A stretch of 45,112 nt of DNA, taken from positions 1 to 45,112 of the forward strand of contig JAWLCQ010000021.1 in assembly GCA_041687095.1 (NCBI GenBank), written 5' to 3'. The DNA is from JAWLCQ01 sp041687095 (GTDB lineage: Bacteria > Planctomycetota > Phycisphaerae > SM23-33). Both the position numbers and the translations under genes were made by a program. The stretch's first letter is position 1, and each line of letters starts with the position of its first letter. Below are positions 26,801-33,692 of the stretch, piece by piece. The notes under the pieces are model-generated. The model saw nothing but the letters and a program-made list of their open reading frames with translations. It searched no databases and had not been told where the DNA came from.

Positions 26801-27133
26801 GACGTCCCGCCCGACCAGGCGTTCGAGCACTTCGTCCTCTATGGGCACAGCGAGAACCGCCTTGCCTGCCCCTACTTCAATCCCACCGAGTACCTCCAGG
26901 CCAACCCCGACCTCGCTTCAGGCGTGGCGGAAGGGCTCTTTACGCCCCTGGAGCATTTCCTCCGCTGGGGCCACCGCGAAAACCGCCAACCGTCGCAGAC
27001 GTTCAACCCCAGTTACTACCTGCACGCCAACCCCGACGTCCTCGAAGCCATCCAGACCGGGGTGTTCGCGTCGGCGTTCGAGCACTTCGTCCTCTGCGGA
27101 GCGAGGGAGAACCGCCTGGGAACGCTCCCGTAG
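23876..27133 (+). CDS. LEPR-XLL surface protein with 14 FG-GAP repeats and 8 EHF modules
   Basis: This 1085-residue protein starts at an ATG behind GGGGAGA, and LEPRLLLS falls at residues 51-58. Residues 60 to about 745 contain 14 FG-GAP/VCBS repeats, each with a calcium-loop motif of the type DxNGDGxxDL (for example DVNGDGRMDLVSAD, DFNGDGWVDLATAD) followed by VxVLLNxGDGTF. Fourteen repeats would make two seven-bladed propellers of integrin-alpha type. From residue 755 to the end are eight modules of the pattern FDxxYYLxxNPDVA then EHFxRWGQ then ENRxP, the same module as in the giant protein at 3418-8622, here without its A-E subtypes. Export and attachment to the surface with calcium-dependent binding are inferred. 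There is no hydrolase motif, so it is more likely an adhesin or scaffold. Confidence 0.85.
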   Translation: MSFASHGYGRAGRMECLTGRDVCAKGWYHRASVAGPSAPSLASFPALLESLEPRLLLSAADPLFFDPPRLTVGLYPYDVQAVDVNGDGRMDLVSADSVGDSVSVLLNLGNRSFQAAVTYRVGESPKGLTVGDFNGDGWVDLATADEDSDTVSILLNRGDGTFGPPASLPVIGQPQGLTAGDVNGDGRVDLVTANTGNDTLTVFLGQGDGTFSPGTVYAAGDGPVSVSVVDVNGDGRKDLVAANQWDDSISALLGLGGGTFAPAVTNGVGWHPCELIAADFDGDGHMDLATANEGDGTVSILAGAGDGTFAVHRTYDVGGHPTGLVAADVSGDGRVDLLTADGRARTTSVLLNAGDGIFQAFRLYEVGELAQTLTVSDFDDDGRLDAAVLDDYGREIVILWGVGDGTFEAHRAYRTGGRGNVAGGDLNNDGRLDLVVLGGQTQGSFSVLLGQGGDAFAAPVSYEAGGELSSICVSDVNADGLPDVLVSGESEDRVTVFLNTGSGVLSRQADLPVGDAPWAVAAGDFNGDGLPDVVTADRLDSTISILLNTGNGTFAPRTAFDAGVVPAFIATGDLNRDGHADLIVTDSFDRYVCVFPGRGDGTFDPCVRHYVDGIVGAVLIADVNQDGHMDMVASMQLSKDLMVLTGRGDGTFNRPQAYGTGGQSLSVVAADFDGDGRIDLAVSKADGRFGVLRGQIDGMFAPPVYYSCPEDAHLLAADLDGDGYADIVAGSGNAVSILLSQSSGDAPRDLIEPLFDESYYLSEYPDIAAAVVAGVVPSGLEHFYRWGQYENRRPSVLFDAAYYLAQNPDVASALAAQRTNSAFGHYVAWGIAENRTASPCFDPMYYLAANPDVAATGVHAFAHYWLWGQRENRSPSPYFDPAYYLAENPDIAAAVTAGIVRSGYEHFLRWGQQEHRAPCPFYSERDYLALNPDIASAVRSGTFASGYEHFLAFGRRENRTPLAAFDSDYYRLQNPDVPPDQAFEHFVLYGHSENRLACPYFNPTEYLQANPDLASGVAEGLFTPLEHFLRWGHRENRQPSQTFNPSYYLHANPDVLEAIQTGVFASAFEHFVLCGARENRLGTLP

Positions 27134-27184
27134 CGCCCCACCCGCCGGGGCGATAGCGATGGATCGGTGGCGAGAGTGACAGCC

Positions 27185-28045
27185 TCACCGCCGTTCGGGC
27201 AGGCGCCAGAGGTCTTCGTCGCGCAGGGCGATCGGGTCGAGCAGGTCAGCGGCGGTGGCGAAGTCCACGGCGGCGTAGTCGCGCTCGTGACAGTCGGAGC
27301 CGATGGACAGCGTCACCCCCGCGTCCCGCAGCCGCCCGAGGTACTCCACGTACTGCCGCTTGAAACGCTGGGGGTAGTGGGGGTTCAGGAGCATCGCTTG
27401 GAGGTTGATCTCGACGGCCTTGCGGTGCTGGACGGCGGCGGCGGCGAACTCGTCGTGCATCGACTGCGGGACGTGGGCGAAGTCGTCGAACCACGGTTCG
27501 GCGGTGAAGCTCCCGTCCGCCCCCGCCCAATGTCCGTGCCACCACCACGGGTGCGCGACGATGTCCACCAGCGGGTGCGCAGCGAGGAAGAGGTTCTGGC
27601 GGTGGAACTCGCGGATGATCGCGTTGCGCTCCAGCGGGACGTACATCGGCCAGTGCGTGCCCCCGACGACGTACTCGATGCCGTACCGCTCGATGATCTC
27701 GCTCGTGAGGGCCACCGCCAGCGGGGCCGAGGGCGGTCCGCCGCTGCGGACGCCGTACGTGGCGTTCGGTGCGCGCCCGGCGGCGACCTCGTCCAGTTCC
27801 CACTGCGAGACCACGCTGACCTCGATCCCGAAGTGGAACCGCACGGGCGCGTCGAGCGTCAGGGCGTCGTACTCCGCCCGCGAGGCGGCGATGTCGGGGA
27901 GGTTCAGCGGCGTATGCAGGTGGTCGGTGATCCCGTAGTCCGTGATCCCCAGTTCCCTCGCGCGGTCGACCAGCGCCGTCATCTCCATGCACGCCGAGTC
28001 GCACGAGTTCCGCGAGTGGATGTGCCAGTCGGAGGTGATCCTCAT
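27185..28045 (-). CDS. PHP-domain metal-dependent phosphoesterase (histidinol-phosphatase-like)
   Basis: The 286-residue protein has the four PHP motifs. HIH is at residues 8-10 and GITDHLHTP at 38-46; central residues include GTHWPM and VDIVAHPWWW, and GSDCHERD is near the C-terminus. All metal ligands expected for a trinuclear site appear to be present. Family members hydrolyse phosphate esters such as histidinol phosphate, but many PHP proteins have other substrates. No histidine-biosynthesis genes are nearby, so a general phosphoesterase or sugar-phosphatase role is as likely. GAGGGAG lies upstream of this start. It begins 2 bases after the stop codon of the upstream concanavalin-like gene (TGA-TC-ATG), so the two are co-translated. 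Confidence 0.8.
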   Translation of the reverse strand: MRITSDWHIHSRNSCDSACMEMTALVDRARELGITDYGITDHLHTPLNLPDIAASRAEYDALTLDAPVRFHFGIEVSVVSQWELDEVAAGRAPNATYGVRSGGPPSAPLAVALTSEIIERYGIEYVVGGTHWPMYVPLERNAIIREFHRQNLFLAAHPLVDIVAHPWWWHGHWAGADGSFTAEPWFDDFAHVPQSMHDEFAAAAVQHRKAVEINLQAMLLNPHYPQRFKRQYVEYLGRLRDAGVTLSIGSDCHERDYAAVDFATAADLLDPIALRDEDLWRLPERR

Positions 28046-28047
28046 GA

Positions 28048-28680
28048 TCAGAACTCCCTCGGGTAGCTCAGCTCGCGCGGGGACCACGCGATCCGCCGCA
28101 CCACGAGATTGCGGACGGCGATGCGGGAGGCGTAGGCCTCGAACCCGATGAGCGGGCACTTCGCGGAGTCGATCGGGTCGGGGTCGCGCAGTTCCAGCAC
28201 CAGCCGCCCGTCCACGAAGACGAACACGTGCCCTTCGATGGAGCCCGACTGAATGCGGTACGTCCGCCCGGGCTCGAAGGGAAACAGCGGGGTCGCGGCG
28301 ATCAGGCGGTAGTCGGGGGCCTTCTCGAACCCCACCTTGCCCTCCCACCAGCCCTGCAGGCCGGCGACGTAGGCGGTCGAGCGGGTATTGGTCGCCTCGT
28401 CCCAACTGCCGTTCCACATCCAGTCGATGTCGTGCGTCGAGGGCGCGACGGTGCGGGCCTCGAAGTCCAGCAGCACGTCGTCCGCGAACCCCCCGACCGA
28501 GGTCACCATCCCCGGGCAGTTCTCGGGGTTGGACCCGTGCAGCCACCCGTCCTCCACCCGCCACTCGCCCCCGCGCACCCGCCAGTCGCGGGCGAGGGAG
28601 TCAACGGTAAAGGGGGCGTCGTACAGCACGGCGCTGCGGTCGAGGTCGATCCGCTTTCCAACGATCAGCAACGGGTCCAT
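28048..28680 (-). CDS. Concanavalin/LamG-like domain protein (DUF1080-like)
   Basis: A 210-residue protein without a signal peptide. WRVRGGEWRVEDGWLHGSN, DDVLLDFEARTVAP, GRTYRIQSGSIEGHVFVFVDGRLVLELRDPDP and a closing SRIAVRNLVVRRI follow the strand order of the jelly-roll fold used by 3-keto-disaccharide-hydrolase (DUF1080) and laminin-G-like domains. GGAGG stands before the ATG. It may bind or cleave a sugar; I cannot name an active site. It heads a two-gene operon with the PHP phosphoesterase. Confidence 0.6.
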   Translation of the reverse strand: MDPLLIVGKRIDLDRSAVLYDAPFTVDSLARDWRVRGGEWRVEDGWLHGSNPENCPGMVTSVGGFADDVLLDFEARTVAPSTHDIDWMWNGSWDEATNTRSTAYVAGLQGWWEGKVGFEKAPDYRLIAATPLFPFEPGRTYRIQSGSIEGHVFVFVDGRLVLELRDPDPIDSAKCPLIGFEAYASRIAVRNLVVRRIAWSPRELSYPREF

Positions 28681-28696
28681 GTGGCGCCTCCAGTCA

Positions 28697-29350
28697 GTCC
28701 ACGAATTACACGGATTGCACGAAGGAATGGCAAGGGGGGAGCGAGGAATCGGGAACCAGGAACCAGGAGCCAGGAACCAGGAACCGGGGGATTCGCAGAC
28801 GGGCCTCCCATGAAAGCGTCAGGGGTCTCCCCGTTGTTCTACACATCTCGGCGTCCCGACGTCCCGAGCGCGTGCGACGCCTCAAGCGCATGCGACGCCT
28901 CAATCGCGTGCGACGCCTCAAGCGCATGCGACGCCTCAAGCGCGTGCGTTGGGGGTCTCCTGACCCCCAACGTCCCGGAACGTTCAGAGCGCCTCCGCGA
29001 CAGCGTTATGGCGGCGCTTCGGTCGCGGCGGCCACCGCCGCGAAGGGGGCGCTCCCATGGCGCTGACGCGGGGGCCGCTGCTGCCGTTCCCGGACGTCGG
29101 GGGTCAGGAGACCCCCGACGCTTGCGGGTTAGGGCCGCTTGTGAATGTCCCCCCGGTTCCTGGCTTCTGGTTCACGGTCCCCGCCTCGTGGTCCCCGGCT
29201 TGCAGACTGTCCATTCCGTCCATTCGGCGTATGCGTTGTCTTCCCCACGCCCACCAACTGGAGCGGTGGGGGTCTCCCCCGGCTCCTCGCCTTCGTGCAA
29301 TTCGTGTAATCCGTGGACAACTTCCCCCGCGGACCGTGTAATCCGTGGAC
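28697..29350. repeat. Mosaic repeat region between divergent operons
   Basis: The region is bounded by inverted copies of an ACGAATTACACGGATTGCACG-like repeat (28697-28725 and 29294-29318). A second direct copy (CGTGTAATCCGTGGAC, 29303-29318 and 29335-29350) ends one base before the start codon of the UroD-like gene. Inside are a run of GGAACCAGGA units (about 28746-28790), the CTACACATCTCGGC motif (28839-28852), 4.5 copies of an 18-bp unit GCGCRTGCGACGCCTCAA (28868-28948), and two palindromes of the type GGGGGTC-TCCTGA-GACCCCC (about 28948-28970 and 29095-29119). No gene is credible here. Confidence 0.7.
28868..28948. repeat. 18-bp tandem repeat, 4.5 copies
   Basis: Four full units and a half unit alternate between GCGCGTGCG and GCGCATGCG starts, all followed by ACGCCTCAA; one unit starts with T. 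Units are contiguous, with no spacers. Confidence 0.85.
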
Positions 29351-29351
29351 T

Positions 29352-30347
29352 ATGAACACCCGAGACCGCATCCGCGCCGCGCTGAACTTCGAGCCCTTCG
29401 ACCGCCTGCCCGTTATCGAGTGGGCGGGGTGGTGGAATGAGACCATCGACCGCTGGCACGGGGAGAAGCTGCCCGGGGACCTCACCGACCGCTACGACAT
29501 CTGCCGCCACTTCGGGCTCGACGTCATGCTCCAGCACTGGGTGGGCGTGATCCGTCCCGGGGCCCCGCACCCCGCCCACCACGGGGCCGGGCTCATCACC
29601 GACGCCGCCGACTACGACCGCCTCCGCCAGCACCTCTACCCCGACGACTGGTGCAACCCCGCGCAGTGGAGGGCATGGGCGGAGGTGCAGAAGCGCGGCG
29701 AGGCGGCTGTGTGGTTCAGCGTCGACGGGTTCTTCTGGTTCCCTCGCCGCCTGCTGGGGATCGAACGGCACCTTTACGCGTTCTACGATCAGGCCGACCT
29801 CCTGCACCGCATCAACGACGACCTGGTGAACTGGCAGGTCCGCGTCTTCGACGCCATCTGCGAGTACCTCGTCCCCGACTTCATGACCTTCGGGGAGGAC
29901 ATGAGCTACAACCTGGGCCCGATGCTCTCGAAGGAGCACTTCGACACGTTCCTCCGCCCGTACTACGAACGCATCGTCCCCCGCCTCCGCGAGCGCGGGT
30001 GCGTGGTGATCGTGGACAGCGACGGGGACATCACCGACGCGGTGGGGTGGTTCGAGTCGGCGGGGGTGCAGGGCATGCTGCCGCTGGAGCGGCAGGCGGG
30101 GGTGGACGTGGCGAAGCTGCGGGCGGCCCATCCCGAGATGCGGTTCATCGGCTGCTACGACAAGATGGTGATGAACCAGGGGGAGGCGGCGATGCGTGCC
30201 GAGTTCGAGCGCCTGCTGCCGGTGGCGAAGCGGGGCGGGCTGCTGATCTCCTGCGACCACCAGACGCCCCCGGGCGTGTCGTACGACGACTACCGGCTCT
30301 ACGTCCGCCTCTTCCGCGAGTACGCCCAGAGGGCGGCGGTTCGGTAA
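29352..30347 (+). CDS. Uroporphyrinogen decarboxylase (URO-D) family protein
   Basis: The 331-residue protein starts MNTRDRIRAALNFEPFDRLPVIEW, the usual opening of the URO-D/MtaA/CmuA superfamily. It continues with SYNLGPMLSKEHFDTFLRPYYERI, VIVDSDGDITDAVGWF and GGLLISCDHQTPPGVSYDDYRLY, all typical of the barrel's second half. It lacks the MRQAGR motif that binds the tetrapyrrole in true HemE, so a haem-biosynthesis role is unlikely. Relatives act in corrinoid-dependent methyl transfer or are uncharacterised. No Shine-Dalgarno sequence is visible because a repeated CGTGTAATCCGTGGAC abuts the ATG. A second, divergent member is encoded at 33693-34865. Confidence 0.78.
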   Translation: MNTRDRIRAALNFEPFDRLPVIEWAGWWNETIDRWHGEKLPGDLTDRYDICRHFGLDVMLQHWVGVIRPGAPHPAHHGAGLITDAADYDRLRQHLYPDDWCNPAQWRAWAEVQKRGEAAVWFSVDGFFWFPRRLLGIERHLYAFYDQADLLHRINDDLVNWQVRVFDAICEYLVPDFMTFGEDMSYNLGPMLSKEHFDTFLRPYYERIVPRLRERGCVVIVDSDGDITDAVGWFESAGVQGMLPLERQAGVDVAKLRAAHPEMRFIGCYDKMVMNQGEAAMRAEFERLLPVAKRGGLLISCDHQTPPGVSYDDYRLYVRLFREYAQRAAVR

Positions 30348-30723
30348 CGCTTGCGCGGCGGGATCCCTCGCCCCGCCCGGGCGTCGCGGGTCAGGGGCCT
30401 TGTTGTTCTACGCACCTCGGCCCTCGCGGAGCGGCAGGGACCGATGCGCATGCGTCCCGGTCGGGACGCGTCTCCGGGCGTCCCGGCAGGGACGCTGTGA
30501 CAATAGCCCAGCAGTTCACTGCTGGGAAGCGGGTCCCATCCGTCCTCTTTTCTTCTTCTTCTTCTTCTTCTTAAGCCCCGGAAGGGGCGCTTGAGGGGAC
30601 GTCATGGGCCCCACGGCGCAGGCGCTCGATCCGGCGCAGGCAGTCGAGGGCACGAACGGTTGGTGAGAATACAACGCCCCCGAACGCCGTCCGGGGGCGT
30701 AGAGAATCATTTTGGGGCTCGCA
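30348..30723. repeat. Spacer between convergent genes with several repeat families
   Basis: It contains the TTGTTCTACGCACCTCGG motif (30404-30421), two 16-bp palindromes CGTCCCGGTCGGGACG (30453-30468) and CGTCCCGGCAGGGACG (30479-30494), and a hairpin CCCAGCAG-TTCA-CTGCTGGG (about 30508-30527). A (TTC) microsatellite of about eight units (30549-30572) is followed by AAGCCCCGGAAGGGGCGC and a hairpin ACGCCCCCG/CGGGGGCGT (30674-30700). The last could terminate transcription from both sides. Confidence 0.65.
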
Positions 30724-31713
30724 TCACCGCCGCCGGCGGCGGAGGGCGAGGAAACCGCCCGCGGTCAGCAGGGCGAGCGTCGTCGGTTCGGGGGCGGCGA
30801 CGGGGGTGGGGGAGGATCGCAGGCTGGTCCCGTAGAACGTGCCCAGGAGCGTCAGGTCGTCCAGGTCCACCACGCCGTCATCGTTGAAGTCCCCGTTGTA
30901 CCACTCCGCCTCCACGACCATCCCGTAGAACGTCCCGAGCAGGGTTAGGTCGTCGAGGTCCACCCGAAAGTTGCAGTCCGCGTCGCCGGGTACGGTGCTG
31001 GCGACGCGGATGTTCATGTTGATCTTGTCCGGGATGTAGCCGATCGCGCGCTGGGACGGGAGGACGATGGGGGGATAGATCTGCGTCCCGCTCCCGGAGC
31101 CCTCCGTATCCATCAGCGACGAGTAGATCGTCCCGTCCGCGAGCCACGCCTCGATCTGGTTGTACAGTCCGTCGCCTGCGGTGGGCTCAGAAGCGTAATC
31201 CACCAGGAGGCGGCTGGCCCGCAGGTCGATCCGCCCGCCGTTGGAGATCGTCGGGAGCACGGCTTGGAACGTATTGGTCCCGACCGGACGGGTCAGCGCC
31301 AACGTACTCCCGTCCAACGTCAGCGAGCCCATCCGGAAGAGGAACAGAAGGTCCGCAGACAGGACAGCGCCATCGGAAACGGTGACGGCTCCGGGCGACG
31401 CATCCCAACTTGCCGAGATTCCGATCCCCATCTTGTTTGCGAAGTCGACGGTCGTTCCGGAACCGGAGATGGCAAGCGATCCGTCCTCCACCACGTGGAC
31501 ATCCTGCCCCGTCGCCACCTCGCCAAAGGTCACGGTCAGTGTGTCGCTCGGCAGGGGCGTTCCGTCGGGGGTCCAGTTGTTGGGATCGAACCAGTCGGTC
31601 CCGTCCCCGCCCGCGTCCCACGCCCGGACCGTCTGTGCCTGAACCCCACTCGCACACACCCCGAAAACAACTGCCATCACGCCCACCATCGCAACGGTCG
31701 TTGCGTACCGCAT
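30724..31713 (-). CDS. PEP-CTERM protein with dockerin-like calcium loops
   Basis: The 329-residue exported protein starts MRYATTVAMVGVMAVVFGV (signal peptide, cleavage near VQAQ) behind AAGGAG. The body begins RAWDAGGDGTDWFDPNNWTPDG, as in beta-helix autotransporter-like planctomycete proteins. Residues about 240-305 hold two type-I dockerin-like loops: GDADCNFRVDLDDLTLLGTF and GDFNDDGVVDLDDLTLLGTF, each with D-x-D/N-x-D spacing for calcium and a following helix. The end is APEPTTLALLTAGGFLAL plus five arginines, an exosortase sorting signal. Dockerins normally bind cohesins, but none is present in the window, so a structural calcium role is equally possible. The gene has its own promoter candidate upstream. 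Confidence 0.88.
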   Translation of the reverse strand: MRYATTVAMVGVMAVVFGVCASGVQAQTVRAWDAGGDGTDWFDPNNWTPDGTPLPSDTLTVTFGEVATGQDVHVVEDGSLAISGSGTTVDFANKMGIGISASWDASPGAVTVSDGAVLSADLLFLFRMGSLTLDGSTLALTRPVGTNTFQAVLPTISNGGRIDLRASRLLVDYASEPTAGDGLYNQIEAWLADGTIYSSLMDTEGSGSGTQIYPPIVLPSQRAIGYIPDKINMNIRVASTVPGDADCNFRVDLDDLTLLGTFYGMVVEAEWYNGDFNDDGVVDLDDLTLLGTFYGTSLRSSPTPVAAPEPTTLALLTAGGFLALRRRRR

Positions 31714-31782
31714 GCAGATCTCCTTGTTCCCGCAGTTCGTGATATGCCCCCGGGATGCCGAACCCCAGGGCCTCGTATACAC

Positions 31783-31811
31783 AGTATCTCACTGGAATCG
31801 CACGATGACAA
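31783..31811 (-). promoter_or_regulatory. Promoter candidate for the dockerin-like PEP-CTERM gene
   Basis: Reading leftward, TTGTCA (31811-31806) and GATACT (31788-31783) are 17 bases apart. They lie about 70 bases before the start codon at 31713. Confidence 0.45.
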
Positions 31812-31927
31812 GGAAGATCCATTGGGTGTGAAATCTGGCAGCAGGCAGGCTCACGGGAGGCTCCTGGTGTGTGCGTAGCTTCCGCGGGAGCGGGGGGGGG
31901 ATGCGGATGGACGGGCTGCTGCTGCTG

Positions 31928-33517
31928 TCACCGCCGCCGGCGGCGGAGGAGGGGCAGGGCGCCCAGGGCCAGCAGGCCGAGGGTGGCGGGCTCGGGGACC
32001 CAGAGGATCTGCCCGCCGTTGGTCGTCACCGCTCCGCCCAGGTCCTGCGGCTCGCAGTTCACAGTCAGCGTGAACCCGTTGAGGTCCAGCGTCGTGCCCT
32101 CGTCGAGCACCAGGCCCGCGAGTTCCAGGTCCCCTGTCAGGCGGAAGACCGTGGGCGTGTTGCCCGAGTACGCCGAGTCGCTCTCCAGCGTCAGCACGTC
32201 GGTGGGGCGGAGGCCGTACAGCAGGTCCGACAGGCTCACGCCGACGCTCGACGACCAGATGCGGTAGTCGCCCACCGTCCCGTCGAAGTCGCGGAAGGCG
32301 AGGTAGCACTTGCGGCCGTTGTTGAACATGAAGTACAGCTCGTTGAGCGGGTCGGAATCGCTGTTGAGCTGCGTCCCGTCGATGTGGATCGCGGCGTCGC
32401 CGGCGGTGAGGTTCGCGAGGTACAGGTCGTACACCGTGTTCCCGCTCAGCACGTCGTGGTCGCTGCGGAAGCTCACCGCATTCCCGCCCCCGTTGTTCGT
32501 CCAGGAGATCCCGTAGCGGTTGCCCGCAAGGTCGTTGTCGGAGAACTGCACGCCCGCCCCCCGCCAGATCTCGTGGACCGCCCGCTCGAACCCGCTGATG
32601 GTGTTGCCCGTGATGACCTGCCCGTAGCCCGGGTAGCTCGGGAAGGCGATCCCGTATCCCGTCCGCGTTGTCGGGTCCGTCGTCGAGCGGATCAGCGTGT
32701 TGTCGCGAAAGACGGTAGTGACGCCCAGGGAGGGCACGCCGTTGCTGATGTTCAGGAAGGTGTTGCCGGCGATGAGTTCGACCCCGCCGGGCGAGAGGGC
32801 GTATGCCCCCGGGGCGGAGTTCTCCACCAGGTTCCCGCTGATCTCCCCGACCCCGGCCTCCGCTCCGTCGCGGGCGATGAGGAACTCGCTGAGGTCGTGC
32901 AGGTAGGCGTTCTTGACGACCGCTCCGGACCGCCCGCCCCAGAACGACACCCGCCCGTACGCCCCGCCGCCGGGCCCGGCGATCTCGACGTTCCGCGTCG
33001 CCGCGTCATAGCCCGCGATGTGCAGCGAGGTCCGCTCGCTCCGCCGCCCCTCGAGATACCCGTGCGTGAACAGGCCCGCCCCGGCGTCGAAGGTGAGTTT
33101 GAAGCTGTCGGCCGCCTCGATGCTCCCCCCGCCGAACGACCCGCCGATGTAGAGGTTGCTCTTGTCGCCCGCGTTGCCGCTCGTCCCCACGTCCAGCGCC
33201 TGCGTGATGTGCATGTGCCGCACGTCCGCCGCCCCGTCGGTGAGCGCCCAGCCCAGCGTCGAAGCGTCGTGGACGCGGATGTACTTGAACGTCTGGCTGC
33301 CCGCGAGGTCGTAGCGGACGGTGGCCTGGCCGGACACGAGCACGTCGTCGGTGCTGCTGGGCAGGCGTCCCGCGGCCGAACCGGTGGTGTCGTTCCACCA
33401 GATCGCCGTGTTCGACCAGTCCCCGCTGGCGATCGAGCGCAGCACGTCCGCGCGGGCTCCGCCCGCCGTTCCCAGCAGCGCAACGACCACCACGGTCGAC
33501 AGAATTATCCTTCTCAT
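31928..33517 (-). CDS. PEP-CTERM protein with right-handed beta-helix repeats
   Basis: A 529-residue exported protein starting MRRIILSTVVVVALLGTAGGARAD (signal peptide, cut near ARA) behind GGGAGG; a longer frame opens at 33592. The first domain, SIASGDWSNTAIWWNDTTGS, resembles the G8-like entry module of surface beta-helix proteins. It is followed by parallel-beta-helix repeats with Asn/Gly turns (ISGNLVENSAPGAYALSP, ELIAGNTFLNISNGV, GVQFSDNDLAGNRYGI, DVLSGNTVYDLYLANL). The C-terminus WVPEPATLGLLALGALPL plus basic tail is the exosortase sorting signal. Such helices often bind or cleave polysaccharides, but no catalytic acid cluster is evident. It lies upstream of the dockerin-like PEP-CTERM gene with 214 bases between them and its own promoter. 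Confidence 0.87.
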   Translation of the reverse strand: MRRIILSTVVVVALLGTAGGARADVLRSIASGDWSNTAIWWNDTTGSAAGRLPSSTDDVLVSGQATVRYDLAGSQTFKYIRVHDASTLGWALTDGAADVRHMHITQALDVGTSGNAGDKSNLYIGGSFGGGSIEAADSFKLTFDAGAGLFTHGYLEGRRSERTSLHIAGYDAATRNVEIAGPGGGAYGRVSFWGGRSGAVVKNAYLHDLSEFLIARDGAEAGVGEISGNLVENSAPGAYALSPGGVELIAGNTFLNISNGVPSLGVTTVFRDNTLIRSTTDPTTRTGYGIAFPSYPGYGQVITGNTISGFERAVHEIWRGAGVQFSDNDLAGNRYGISWTNNGGGNAVSFRSDHDVLSGNTVYDLYLANLTAGDAAIHIDGTQLNSDSDPLNELYFMFNNGRKCYLAFRDFDGTVGDYRIWSSSVGVSLSDLLYGLRPTDVLTLESDSAYSGNTPTVFRLTGDLELAGLVLDEGTTLDLNGFTLTVNCEPQDLGGAVTTNGGQILWVPEPATLGLLALGALPLLRRRRR

Positions 33518-33570
33518 CGCGGGCCTCCCTTCGGCCAGGGCCCGAGCAAAGGACTCGGACATCTGTACAC

Positions 33571-33599
33571 ACTCTATCACGCGTTTTCCCATGCGCCAA
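33571..33599 (-). promoter_or_regulatory. Promoter candidate for the beta-helix PEP-CTERM gene
   Basis: Leftward TTGGCG (33599-33594) and TAGAGT (33576-33571) have a 17-base spacer and lie about 55 bases before the ATG. On the opposite strand, TATCAT at 33648-33653 with a weak TTCCGG at 33625-33630 could serve the divergent UroD-like gene. Confidence 0.45.
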
Positions 33600-33692
33600 C
33601 CCGCGTGCCGGGGGACGCAAACCCTTCCGGTGTCGGGGATGCTCGGGTATCATGTCCCTGTCCGCCGGGAACGTGCGGACGATGGAGGCGCC

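Noticed and set aside
28868..28948. Possible CRISPR array
   Set aside because: The 18-bp units are contiguous with no unique spacers, and no cas gene is near.
29352..30347. Annotation as HemE (haem biosynthesis)
   Set aside because: The tetrapyrrole-binding MRQAGR motif near the N-terminus is missing, so only the superfamily name is justified.
30549..30572. (TTC) run as an intrinsic terminator U-tract
   Set aside because: The run lies more than 20 bases beyond the nearest hairpin (30508-30527) and alternates T and C, so it is better read as a microsatellite.
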